A stretch of 47,488 bases of DNA, from the NCBI RefSeq assembly GCF_025465255.1, contig NZ_JAODNI010000230.1, forward strand, positions 1 through 47,488, read 5' to 3'. The stretch is from Pseudonocardia sp. Its GTDB lineage: Bacteria; Actinomycetota; Actinomycetes; Mycobacteriales; Pseudonocardiaceae. A model generated the notes under the pieces. The model was not told where the DNA came from and did no database searches. It saw nothing but the letters and a program-made list of their open reading frames with translations. The translations under genes and the position numbers were made by a program. Of the stretch, positions 16,216 to 24,188 are shown one piece after another (the stretch's first letter is position 1; each line of letters begins with the position of its first letter).

Positions 16216-16665
16216 ATGCAGACGTTCCTGCCCTACCCGGACTTCGCCGCCAGCGCCGCCACGCTCGACGACCGGCGCCTGGGCAAGCAGCGCGTCGAGG
16301 CCCTGCAGGTCCTCCGGGCGCTCGTCCGGGAGGGCTACGGGTGGCAACACCATCCCGCAGTACGGATGTGGCGCGGCTTCCCGGAGGCGGTGGCGGCGTA
16401 CGGGCTCGCGGTCTGCGCGGAGTGGTCGGGCCGCGGCAAGGCGGACACCGTCGCGGACTCGATCACCGCCGATCTCGCCGCCGCAGGCCTGCCCGCGCCC
16501 CGGTCGCAGGCCGAGCTCGAGGAGGACGGCCTGCTCCCGAAGTGGCTCGGCGACGACCGCCTGCACCGCAGCCACCGGGAGGCCCTGGCGGCGAAGCTGC
16601 CCGAGCACTACGCGCCCCGGTTCCCCGACGACGACCCGGGCGGGGAGTATTTCTGGCCGATCTGA
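16216..16665 (+). CDS. MSMEG_6728-like protein (pyrimidine dimer glycosylase-like fold)
   Basis: 149 residues beginning MQTFLPYPDFAASAATLDDR. The conserved pattern LDDRRLGKQRVEALQVLRAL, HHPAVRMWRGFPEAV and the C-terminal YFWP are those of actinobacterial MSMEG_6728-family proteins, which belong to the T4 endonuclease V-like superfamily. A DNA-repair or base-recognition role is therefore possible, but biochemical function is not established to my knowledge. ATG 16216 is the start consistent with family N-termini. A GTG-started membrane protein follows 16 bp later. Confidence 0.82.
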   Translation: MQTFLPYPDFAASAATLDDRRLGKQRVEALQVLRALVREGYGWQHHPAVRMWRGFPEAVAAYGLAVCAEWSGRGKADTVADSITADLAAAGLPAPRSQAELEEDGLLPKWLGDDRLHRSHREALAAKLPEHYAPRFPDDDPGGEYFWPI

Positions 16666-16681
16666 CGCCTACGCTCGGGGC

Positions 16682-18490
16682 GTGACGTCGACTTCGGTGA
16701 CCCGGGCGCCGGAGGGGAGCGACCTGGCTCTTCTGCAGGCCTACGAACCCGTCGTCCGCTACACCGAGGGCGAGCTGTTCCTGCCGATCGCCGTCGAGCC
16801 CTACGTGGCGCAGTGCAGCCTGTGGTCCACCGGCGACACCCCGCTCGTCCCGGCCGGCGAGCTGACCCTCGACGGCCTTTGCGAGGCCGGTCGGCGCTAC
16901 CGCGAGCGGCCGCTCCACCTGCGTTTCGTCCAGGAGCCGATGCGCGCCCGGGAGCTGCGGAGGTGGCACGCGGAGGAGCGCTCGCGGCTGCGCGGCACCG
17001 CCCGGTTCGCGACGGTCGGCGTCATCGCCCGGCTGATCGACGCGCTGCTGCGGATCTCGCTGCTCGTGCGCGGCAAGGTGCCCGGCGGGCTGGTCGCCGC
17101 GGCCGAGCGGACGACCCGCGAGCACCTCGACGACGGGCAGTGCCCCTACTACGGCCGGGTGGTGCGCGAGGGCGGCTACACCGTCCTGCAGTACTGGTAC
17201 TTCTACGCCTGCAACGACTGGCGCACGACGTTCCACGGCGTCAACGACCACGAGGCGGACTGGGAGATGGTGTCGGTCTACCTCGCGCCCGGACCCGACG
17301 GGTCCGACCGGCCCGCCTGGGTGGCCTTCTCCTCGCACGACTACGCGGGCGACGACCTCCGCCGCCGCTGGGACGACCCGGACCTGCAGCGCGAGGGCGA
17401 CCATCCGGTCGTCTTCGCGGGCGCGGGCTCGCACTCCGGCGCGTTCATCCCCGGGGACTACGTCGTGTCCGTCGCGATTCCCGCGCTGCGCCGGGTGATC
17501 GACCTCCTGGAACGCGGGCGGCGGCGGCTCGCGCCGTGGGCGCCCGAGCCCGGGACCGGCGGGTTCGGCATCCCGTACGTCGACTACGCCCGCGGCGACG
17601 GACACGTCGTCGGGCCGGGGCATCCGCGGACGTGGCGGCCCGTGCTCGTCGACGACGACACCGGATGGGTTCGGGACTTCCGCGGCCTGTGGGGCCTGGA
17701 CACCCGGGACAGCTTCGGCGGGGAGCGCGCGCCGGCGGGGCCGCGCTACGAGCGCAACGGGGCCGTCCGGTCGTCGTGGGCGGACCCCCTCGGCTGGGCC
17801 GGGCTGCAGAAGGTCCCGCCGACCGAGGGCGAGGAACGGGCGATGCTCGCCGAGCGGGTCAAGGAGCTCACCGAGCGCCTCGCCGAGATCGACCGGGACG
17901 TCGAGACCGAACGCGGAGCGCTGCGCGGCCTGCACGCACAGGTCCGGTCGCTGAACGCGCGCCAGGACACCCGGGCGCTGGGCCGCGAACGGGCCGGCGA
18001 GCTGGAGCGACGGCAGCGGGAGCTCGCCGCGGCCACCGCGGACCGGGCCCGGCTCGCCGAGGAACGCGCCGCGCACCGCGAGTTCCTCGGCCGCCCCGGC
18101 CCGCCCACCCCGCCCGACGCGCACCTGCGGCACAAGCCCCTGCCCCACGTCGTCGCCCAGGACCGGCGCACCAGGTACCTGCGGGTGTGGGCCGCGATCA
18201 GCGCGCCGCTGCTCATCCTCGCGACCGGCGTGGTGCTCACCAGGCCGGCGCCGTTCCTGCTGCTCGGGTTCGCCGGATTCCTCGTGCTGTTCGTCGGCGT
18301 GGAGGCCGTGCTGCGCCGCCGGGTGCTCGCCTACCTGGCGGGGCTGACGGTGCTGGTCCTCGCGGCGGTGGTGGTCGTGGTGGTCTTCTTCGGGCTCGTC
18401 CAGAACGCGCAGTGGGTGCTCGCCGGGGTCCTCACCCTGACCGCCCTGATGCTGCTGGCCGGGAACCTGCGCGAGTTCCGCTCCCGCTGA
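16682..18490 (+). CDS. Vps62/DUF946-like protein with coiled coil and C-terminal membrane helices
   Basis: 602 residues in three parts. (i) About 1-370: a soluble domain whose YWYFYACNDWRT, NDHEADWEMVSVYL, AFSSHDYAGD and AGAGSHSGAF resemble the YWFFYP...HEGDWE...SxH pattern of the Vps62 (DUF946) family, best known from eukaryotes. (ii) About 380-470: a charged coiled coil (AERVKELTERLAEIDRDVET onward). (iii) From ~495: four hydrophobic helices in two pairs (ISAPLLILATGVVLT, FLLLGFAGFLVLFVGV, LTVLVLAAVVVVVVFFGLV, VLTLTALMLLAG). A helix near residue 120 is amphipathic at best. Predicted membrane-anchored scaffold or sensor; no known activity. It ends at a strong shared terminator. Confidence 0.75.
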   Translation: MTSTSVTRAPEGSDLALLQAYEPVVRYTEGELFLPIAVEPYVAQCSLWSTGDTPLVPAGELTLDGLCEAGRRYRERPLHLRFVQEPMRARELRRWHAEERSRLRGTARFATVGVIARLIDALLRISLLVRGKVPGGLVAAAERTTREHLDDGQCPYYGRVVREGGYTVLQYWYFYACNDWRTTFHGVNDHEADWEMVSVYLAPGPDGSDRPAWVAFSSHDYAGDDLRRRWDDPDLQREGDHPVVFAGAGSHSGAFIPGDYVVSVAIPALRRVIDLLERGRRRLAPWAPEPGTGGFGIPYVDYARGDGHVVGPGHPRTWRPVLVDDDTGWVRDFRGLWGLDTRDSFGGERAPAGPRYERNGAVRSSWADPLGWAGLQKVPPTEGEERAMLAERVKELTERLAEIDRDVETERGALRGLHAQVRSLNARQDTRALGRERAGELERRQRELAAATADRARLAEERAAHREFLGRPGPPTPPDAHLRHKPLPHVVAQDRRTRYLRVWAAISAPLLILATGVVLTRPAPFLLLGFAGFLVLFVGVEAVLRRRVLAYLAGLTVLVLAAVVVVVVFFGLVQNAQWVLAGVLTLTALMLLAGNLREFRSR

Positions 18491-18500
18491 CGCACGGATG

Positions 18501-18542
18501 CACGGGCCGACGCACACGCTGGAACGTGTGCGTCGGCCCGTG
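18501..18542. terminator. perfect 18-bp bidirectional terminator hairpin
   Basis: CACGGGCCGACGCACACG (18501-18518) is the exact complement of 18525-18542, with a 6-base loop CTGGAA. It sits 10 bp after the Vps62-like stop and 18 bp before the M13 peptidase stop on the other strand, so it can terminate both converging transcripts. Confidence 0.85.
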
Positions 18543-18559
18543 AGCGCGTCCGTCAGCGG

Positions 18560-20557
18560 CTACCAGATGCGGACGCGGGCGCCCGGCTCCGTGAACAGGG
18601 CGTCCGTCTCCTTGACGTCGAAGGCCTCGTGGAAGGCGTCGAGGTTCGTGACGACGGCGTTGCAGCGCAGGTCCGGCGGCGAGTGCGGGTCGATGGCGAG
18701 GCGGCGGATCGCCTCGGCGTCGCGGGTGACCGCACGCCACACCTGCGCCCAGCCGAAGAACACCCGCTGCAGCCCGGTGAGCCCGTCGATCACCGGCGGC
18801 TCCGCGGCCCCCATGGCGATCGTGTAGGCCTTGAGCGCGATGGTCAGGCCACCCAGGTCACCGATGTTCTCGCCGACCGTCAGCGCGCCGTTGACCTTGT
18901 GGTCCGGCAGGCCGGCCGGGGACAGCGCGTCGTACTGGGCGATCAGGGCCTTCGAGCGGTGGTCGAACTCGGCCCGGTCCGCGGCATCCCACCAGTCCGT
19001 GAGGTTGCCGTCGCCGTCGTAGCGCGAGCCCTGGTCGTCGAAGCCGTGGCCGATCTCGTGCCCGATCACCGCGCCGATGCCGCCGTAGTTGGCCGCGTCG
19101 TCCGCCTCCGGGTCGAAGAACGGCGGCTGCAGGATCGCGGCGGGGAAGACGATCTCGTTCATCCGCGGGTGGTAGTAGGCGTTGACCGTCTGCGGGGTCA
19201 TCAGCCACTCGTCGCGGTCGACCGGCCTGCCGATCTTCGCGAACTCGAAGTCCGTCCGCCAGACGCCGGCGCGCAGGACGTTGCCGAGCAGGTCGTCGGC
19301 GCGGACGTCGAGGGCGGAGTAGTCCTTCCAGACGTCCGGGTAGCCGATCTTCGGCGTGAACCGGTCCAGCTTGGCGAGCGCCCGGTCCCGGGTCTCCGGG
19401 CCCATCCAGTCCAGTGAGGAGATGCTCTGCCGGTAGGCCTCGACGAGGTTCGCGACGAGCGTGACCATGCGCTCCTTCGACGACGCCGGGAAGTGCCGCT
19501 CGACGTAGAGCCGCCCGACCGCCTCGCCCACCGAGCCCTCGACGAGCCCGACCCCGCGCTTCCAGCGGTCCCGCAGGGACGGCGTGCCGGAGAGGGTGCG
19601 GCCGTAGAACGCGAAGTCCTCCTCGACGACCGCCTCGTTCAGGTAGTCCGCGGTGGCCGACGCGGTGCGGATCGCCAGCCAGGCCCGCCACTGCTCGATC
19701 GGGCGCTCGGTCCAGAGCTTCGCGGCCGCGGCGACGAAGCTCGGCTGCCGGACCACGACCTCGTCGAACGAGCCGGCCAGGGCGCCGAGCGCCGCCAGCC
19801 ACGGGTCCCAGTCGAATCCCGGCGCGAGCTCGCGCAGCTCGGCGAGCTCCATCAGGGTGTAGGTCTTCTCCGCGTCCCGGTTGGTGACGCGGTCCCAGGA
19901 CTCGGCGGCGAGCGCGGTCTCCAGGTCCATCACCGTGGCGGCGAGCCCGGCGGGATCCGGCAGGCCGACGAGCCCGGCGAGCTTCTCCAGGTGCTCGACG
20001 TACGCCGCGCGGATCTCGGCCGAGGCCTCGTCGCGGTAGTACGACTCGTCCGGCAGGCCGAGGCCGGACTGCGAGAGGTGCACCAGGTAGCGCGTGGAGT
20101 CCTTGGCGTCCGTGCTGACGAACGCGCCGAACAGGGAGACGCGGCCCTCGCGCTGGCGCAGCCCCAGGATCGACGCGAGCGCGGCCCGGTCCGGGGCGGC
20201 GTCCACGTCGTCGAGGAGCGGACGCAGGGGGGAGACGCCGAGCGCCTCCACCCGCTCGACGTCCATGAACGAGGCGTAGAGGTCGCCGATCTTCTGCGCG
20301 TCGCTGCCGGGGGCGGCCTCGGTCGCGGCGGCGCGCTCGATGATGGCGCGGACGTCGTCCTCCGCGCGGTCGCGCAGGACACGGAAGGCGCCGTCCTGGG
20401 AGCGGTCGTCGGGGATCTCGTAGGTGCGCAGCCAGGCGCCGTTGACGTGCGTGAACAGGTCGTCCTGCGGGCGCACCCCCGGGTCGATCCACTGGAGGTC
20501 GAGGCCGGAGGGTTTGGGCTCGGACGTGGCTGTCCCGGCCTGGGACGAGAGGGTCAT
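18560..20557 (-). CDS. M13 family zinc metallopeptidase (neprilysin/PepO-like)
   Basis: 665 residues, normal for M13. The zinc motif is GHEIGHGFDD (HEIGH at residues 500-504); the third ligand Glu is in ENIGDLGG (Glu 563), and VNAYYHPRMNEIVFPA binds substrate. The protein ends in RVRIW, the conserved C-terminal tryptophan of the family. The N-terminus (MTLSSQAGTATSEPKPSG) has no signal peptide, so this is likely an intracellular oligopeptidase, as in PepO-like bacterial enzymes. ATG 20557 lies just before the conserved LQWIDPGVRPQDD start. Divergent from the helicase block; no functional neighbour. Confidence 0.95.
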   Translation of the reverse strand: MTLSSQAGTATSEPKPSGLDLQWIDPGVRPQDDLFTHVNGAWLRTYEIPDDRSQDGAFRVLRDRAEDDVRAIIERAAATEAAPGSDAQKIGDLYASFMDVERVEALGVSPLRPLLDDVDAAPDRAALASILGLRQREGRVSLFGAFVSTDAKDSTRYLVHLSQSGLGLPDESYYRDEASAEIRAAYVEHLEKLAGLVGLPDPAGLAATVMDLETALAAESWDRVTNRDAEKTYTLMELAELRELAPGFDWDPWLAALGALAGSFDEVVVRQPSFVAAAAKLWTERPIEQWRAWLAIRTASATADYLNEAVVEEDFAFYGRTLSGTPSLRDRWKRGVGLVEGSVGEAVGRLYVERHFPASSKERMVTLVANLVEAYRQSISSLDWMGPETRDRALAKLDRFTPKIGYPDVWKDYSALDVRADDLLGNVLRAGVWRTDFEFAKIGRPVDRDEWLMTPQTVNAYYHPRMNEIVFPAAILQPPFFDPEADDAANYGGIGAVIGHEIGHGFDDQGSRYDGDGNLTDWWDAADRAEFDHRSKALIAQYDALSPAGLPDHKVNGALTVGENIGDLGGLTIALKAYTIAMGAAEPPVIDGLTGLQRVFFGWAQVWRAVTRDAEAIRRLAIDPHSPPDLRCNAVVTNLDAFHEAFDVKETDALFTEPGARVRIW

Positions 20558-20769
20558 GCCTCATCTTGCCTCGCGCGAGGGCGCGCGGGCCACGGGGTGG
20601 TGGCCGAGCACTCGCCGCCCCGACCCGGCAGGGCGGACGACGGCCGGTTGTGTCGGTGGCCCCGGGTAGCTTCCGTCCAGGTGACGTGCTGAACGTGGCG
20701 ATCCGCTGACAATCCGTGACCCCGACGCCTGGTGTCGATCATCGGTATGCGGTCGACGGAGGGGGTCCG
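20558..20769. other. 212-bp divergent intergenic region
   Basis: Separates the M13 peptidase start (-) from the first helicase start (+) and must contain both promoters. I found no convincing -35/-10 pair, operator or repeat. The in-frame GTG at 20716 is a possible earlier start for the helicase but lacks a ribosome site. Confidence 0.35.
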
Positions 20770-23700
20770 ATGGCGAGTGGCGATCGCGGGCGCGCCGAGA
20801 TCGTCGGCTTCTGGCGTGCGGTCGAGATGTTCTCCCCGCAACAGGTCGAGAAGGTGGACGACGAGCGGAAGGTCTTCCGGGTCGCAGCGGGCGCGCCGTT
20901 GCCGTGGACGGACGGGCACCGCGTGGCCGGGGTCCGGCTCAAGCCGCACCTGACCTGGCGGCACACGGTCTACCTGGGGTGCTACCGCCTCGAGCGGGTC
21001 ACCGCGGCGCTGAACGAGGCCTACGGCGAGGACCCGCAGAGCTACGACGGCCGCCTGGACCAGGAGAGCGCGCTCGCCGCGTTCCATGTGGGCGCGGACG
21101 GGATCTTCCTCGGTCGCTCGCCGATCCTGTCCGCGTGCGCCTGGGCGACGGGCCGGTTGCTGAAAGGCGGCTCGCTCGCCGTCGAGGCCTTCGAGAGCGC
21201 CCAGCGGAGCCTGGCGGAGCGGCTCGGCGAGCTCTTCGTCCCGCTCACCGCTGCCGACGACGCAGGTCCGCGGCCTGCGCTCGACGTCGAGGCGCTGACG
21301 GCGGCCAGAGACATGATCACTGGAATGCTCGGCGTCACAGGCGCGCTCGACGCCGTCGAGATCCGGGTCCAGAGCACGGAGATCTCGCGACGCCGGCCGG
21401 AAGAGGTGGCCGACGACTTCCTCAACAGCTTCATCGTCGGTGACCTCGCCCGGGTGGCCGGGAACGTGCGGAGCGGCCGGTACGGCGTCGCCCTGCGTTC
21501 CTATCTCTCCGGGGAACAGCCGGCGCGGCGGGTCGACGTCCGGGAGCACCCCGAGCACTCCCTGACCGCGACGCGGCCCCAGGCGACGCCGCTCGGACGT
21601 TGGCCGTCGAACCCCCGGCATTCCCTGGCGTTGAGCCAGCAGTCTGCGGTGAACCAGATCATGGCAGCGTCGGGGGACTCCGGCATCTACGCCGTCAACG
21701 GACCGCCGGGCACCGGCAAGACCACGATGCTGCGCGATCTCGTCGCCGGTCTCGTCGTGCGCCGCGCCGAGGCTCTCGCCTCTCTGCAGGACCCGTCCGA
21801 GGCGTTCACCGGGCGGCGAGCGTGGAAGACCCGCGAGAAGGTGCTGCACGTGAACGTGTGGCGGTCGGACCTCGTCGGCCACGAGATCGTGGTGGCGTCG
21901 TCTAACAACGGGGCGGTGGAGAACGTCTCCCTGGAGATCCCGGGCCGGAAGGCGATCGACGACCGCTGGCTCGGCGAGATCGATCATTTCGGGGATCTCG
22001 CCACCGCCCTGCTGCGTGCGGCGAAAGGGAGGGGATCGGAGCCCGCGGGGTCGGCCACGCCGGGTGCGCCGCAGCGACCCGAGGCCTGGGCGCTGGTGGC
22101 CGCGATGCTCGGGAACAAGAAGAACCGCGACCGGTTCACCACGAACGCCTGGTTCGGAAGCGGCGAGGAGGACGCCCCGCCCACCCTGCGCGATGAGCTG
22201 GACGAGAGGGCGGCCAGGGTCCCCGGGACCTCGTGGCCGGAGTGCGTCGCCCGGTTCCGGCGCGCCGTCGCTGTGGCGGCGGAGGGGCGTGATCAGCGAG
22301 CTGCCGCCCACGATGCGCCGGCCGTGCTCGCCCGCGGGCACCGCGCCCGGGAACAGGCCGTGGGGGAGGGGAACGACGCGGCTCGGGAGGCCTCTCTGAT
22401 CGAGGAGCGGCTACGGCACCTCGAGGCGGAGGCGGCCCGGGCGGAGCGGGACGTCCACGTGCACCGGGAGGCGAGGTCGGCGCACCATGCATTCCGGCCG
22501 GGCTTCCTGTGGTCGCTGTTCGACCGCCGGAGGCTGCGCTCCTGGTCGGCCGACGACGAAACCCACGCTGACCGTATCCGGGAGGCGGAGGCCGGGCAGC
22601 GGCGGCTGCACGCCGAGCGCGACGAACTGGACCGGGCGCTCGAGGTCTCCCGCGAGGCGCAGATCTCGGCAGCCGGTAGACGCGCCGACGCAGACCGGAC
22701 GGTCCGCGAGCAGGAGGCTGTGCTGTACGCCGCCCGGGAGGCCTGGGGCGAGGCGGTACCTGGTCCCGACTGGCGGACCGACGAACGCCGTCGCGAACTC
22801 CGCGCACCGTGGTCCGATCCGGACTGGAACGGGGCGCGCAGCGAGGTCTTCCTGGCCGCGCTGCGGCTGCACCACGACTTCCTCACCCACCAGGCCTCCG
22901 CGATGCGGCAGAACCTCGGTGCCGCGGTCGACGTCCTCTCCGGCTCCGCCCCCCGCGACCTCGACGAGGACGTGGCGCGGGCGGCCTGGCAGAGCCTGTT
23001 CTTCGTCATCCCCGTGGTGTCGACGACGTTCGCCTCCATCGGGCGGATGTTCTCGCACCTCACGGCGGAATCGCTGGGCTGGCTGTTCGTCGACGAGGCG
23101 GGACAGGCCACGCCGCAGAACGCGGTGGGGGCGTTGTGGCGGTGCCGTCGGGCCGTGGTCGTGGGCGATCCGTTGCAGCTCGAGCCGGTGGTGACACTGC
23201 CCTTCCGCGCTCAGCAGTCGCTGCGTCGTGACGCCGGCGTCGCCGAACGCTGGCTTCCCGTAGGGAACTCGGTGCAGACGCTGGCCGACGCGCTGATGTC
23301 GGTCGGGACATATCTGCCCGACGGATACGGGGGACGTCGGTGGGTCGGCGCGCCGCTGCGCGTGCACCGGCGCTGTGACGACCCGATGTTCACCGTCGTC
23401 AACCGGATCGCCTACGACGGCCTGATGCTCTCGGCGGTCGGCCCCCGCGACGAGCTCACCTTGCCGAAGGGCGGGCGGGCGCTACCGGACACGAAGTGGC
23501 TGCACGTTGCCGGCCAGGCAGCCGAACGACACTGGATACCGGCCGAGGGCGAATGCCTGCGCACGATGCTCTGCTACCTGGCCGACCATGACTACGACAT
23601 GTCCCAGGTGATGGTGATCGGGCCGTTCCGGGACGTCGCGCGCGGATCGACGCGGATCTTCCGCCAGTTCCCCGGCGTGCGGGGCGGAACCATCCACACG

Positions 23701-23916
23701 GCGCAGGGCAAGGAGTCCGACGTCGTCGTGCTGATACTCGGTAGCGATCCGGGCAGCCCGCGAGCGCGGCAGTGGGCAGCATCGGCGCCGAATCTGCTGA
23801 ACGTCGCGATCAGCCGGGCCCGACGGCGGCTCTATGTGATCGGCAACCGGGACGCGTGGCAGGCACAGCCCTACTTCGCGGACCTCGCGCACCTGCTGCC
23901 GGTCCGGGAGCAGTAG
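20770..23916 (+). CDS. UPF1-like SF1 helicase with long coiled-coil insertion
   Basis: 1048 residues from ATG 20770, chosen because GGAGGGGG ends four bases upstream; GTG 20716 is weaker. ATP-dependent DNA/RNA helicase of the UPF1/Dna2-like SF1B group. Motif I NGPPGTGKTT lies at residues 310-319, motif Ia-like ASSNNGAVENVS follows, motif II VDEAGQATPQ is near 775, motif III GDPLQLEPVV soon after, and C-terminal GTIHTAQGKESDVV and NVAISRARRRLYVIGNRDAW near 1010. About 450 residues separate motifs I and II, far more than the helicase core needs; residues ~515-690 are Arg/Glu/Ala-rich and predicted coiled coil. The N-terminal 300 residues are unassigned. No nuclease motif was recognised. Confidence 0.88.
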   Translation: MASGDRGRAEIVGFWRAVEMFSPQQVEKVDDERKVFRVAAGAPLPWTDGHRVAGVRLKPHLTWRHTVYLGCYRLERVTAALNEAYGEDPQSYDGRLDQESALAAFHVGADGIFLGRSPILSACAWATGRLLKGGSLAVEAFESAQRSLAERLGELFVPLTAADDAGPRPALDVEALTAARDMITGMLGVTGALDAVEIRVQSTEISRRRPEEVADDFLNSFIVGDLARVAGNVRSGRYGVALRSYLSGEQPARRVDVREHPEHSLTATRPQATPLGRWPSNPRHSLALSQQSAVNQIMAASGDSGIYAVNGPPGTGKTTMLRDLVAGLVVRRAEALASLQDPSEAFTGRRAWKTREKVLHVNVWRSDLVGHEIVVASSNNGAVENVSLEIPGRKAIDDRWLGEIDHFGDLATALLRAAKGRGSEPAGSATPGAPQRPEAWALVAAMLGNKKNRDRFTTNAWFGSGEEDAPPTLRDELDERAARVPGTSWPECVARFRRAVAVAAEGRDQRAAAHDAPAVLARGHRAREQAVGEGNDAAREASLIEERLRHLEAEAARAERDVHVHREARSAHHAFRPGFLWSLFDRRRLRSWSADDETHADRIREAEAGQRRLHAERDELDRALEVSREAQISAAGRRADADRTVREQEAVLYAAREAWGEAVPGPDWRTDERRRELRAPWSDPDWNGARSEVFLAALRLHHDFLTHQASAMRQNLGAAVDVLSGSAPRDLDEDVARAAWQSLFFVIPVVSTTFASIGRMFSHLTAESLGWLFVDEAGQATPQNAVGALWRCRRAVVVGDPLQLEPVVTLPFRAQQSLRRDAGVAERWLPVGNSVQTLADALMSVGTYLPDGYGGRRWVGAPLRVHRRCDDPMFTVVNRIAYDGLMLSAVGPRDELTLPKGGRALPDTKWLHVAGQAAERHWIPAEGECLRTMLCYLADHDYDMSQVMVIGPFRDVARGSTRIFRQFPGVRGGTIHTAQGKESDVVVLILGSDPGSPRARQWAASAPNLLNVAISRARRRLYVIGNRDAWQAQPYFADLAHLLPVREQ

Positions 23917-24188
23917 CTGCGGGCGGGGGAACCGTGAGCCGCCCCGCCGTCCTCCTACGACGCCAGCTCCGACGACGTCCCGTCCTACAGGGACCTACTA
24001 CGGTGACGAGTTCGCCGAGGCCTGTTCGGAGGAGGACGACGTCCCCCTCCGAACACCTGGCGAGGCGGTGCGGGAGGAGGCGGCCGAGTGGGCGGACAGA
24101 CCCGGGTTGAGAGCCCACCGGCATGTCCAGAGCGTGTCCGCGGGTGGTGGGCGATCGTGACCTTCCGTCGTGCGGTATCCACTTGTGT
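23917..24188. other. 272-bp gap between the two helicase genes
   Basis: Contains the hairpin at 24023-24055, so the two helicases may be separate transcripts. Two adjoining frames read SYDASSDDVPSYRDLLR then, one base shifted, YYGDEFAEACSEEDDVPL; this could be a frameshifted small ORF, but there is no start or family match. The second helicase promoter should lie after 24055; none is obvious. Confidence 0.35.
24023..24055. terminator. hairpin between helicase genes
   Basis: TGTTCGGAGGAGGA at 24023-24036 pairs with 24042-24055 at 13 of 14 positions across a 5-base loop. It lies ~107 bp after the SF1 helicase stop and ~130 bp before the SF2 helicase start. It probably terminates or attenuates the first transcript. 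Confidence 0.55.

Noticed and set aside
20716..20769. GTG start of the SF1 helicase at 20716
   Set aside because: No ribosome site; ATG 20770 has GGAGGGGG at ideal distance.
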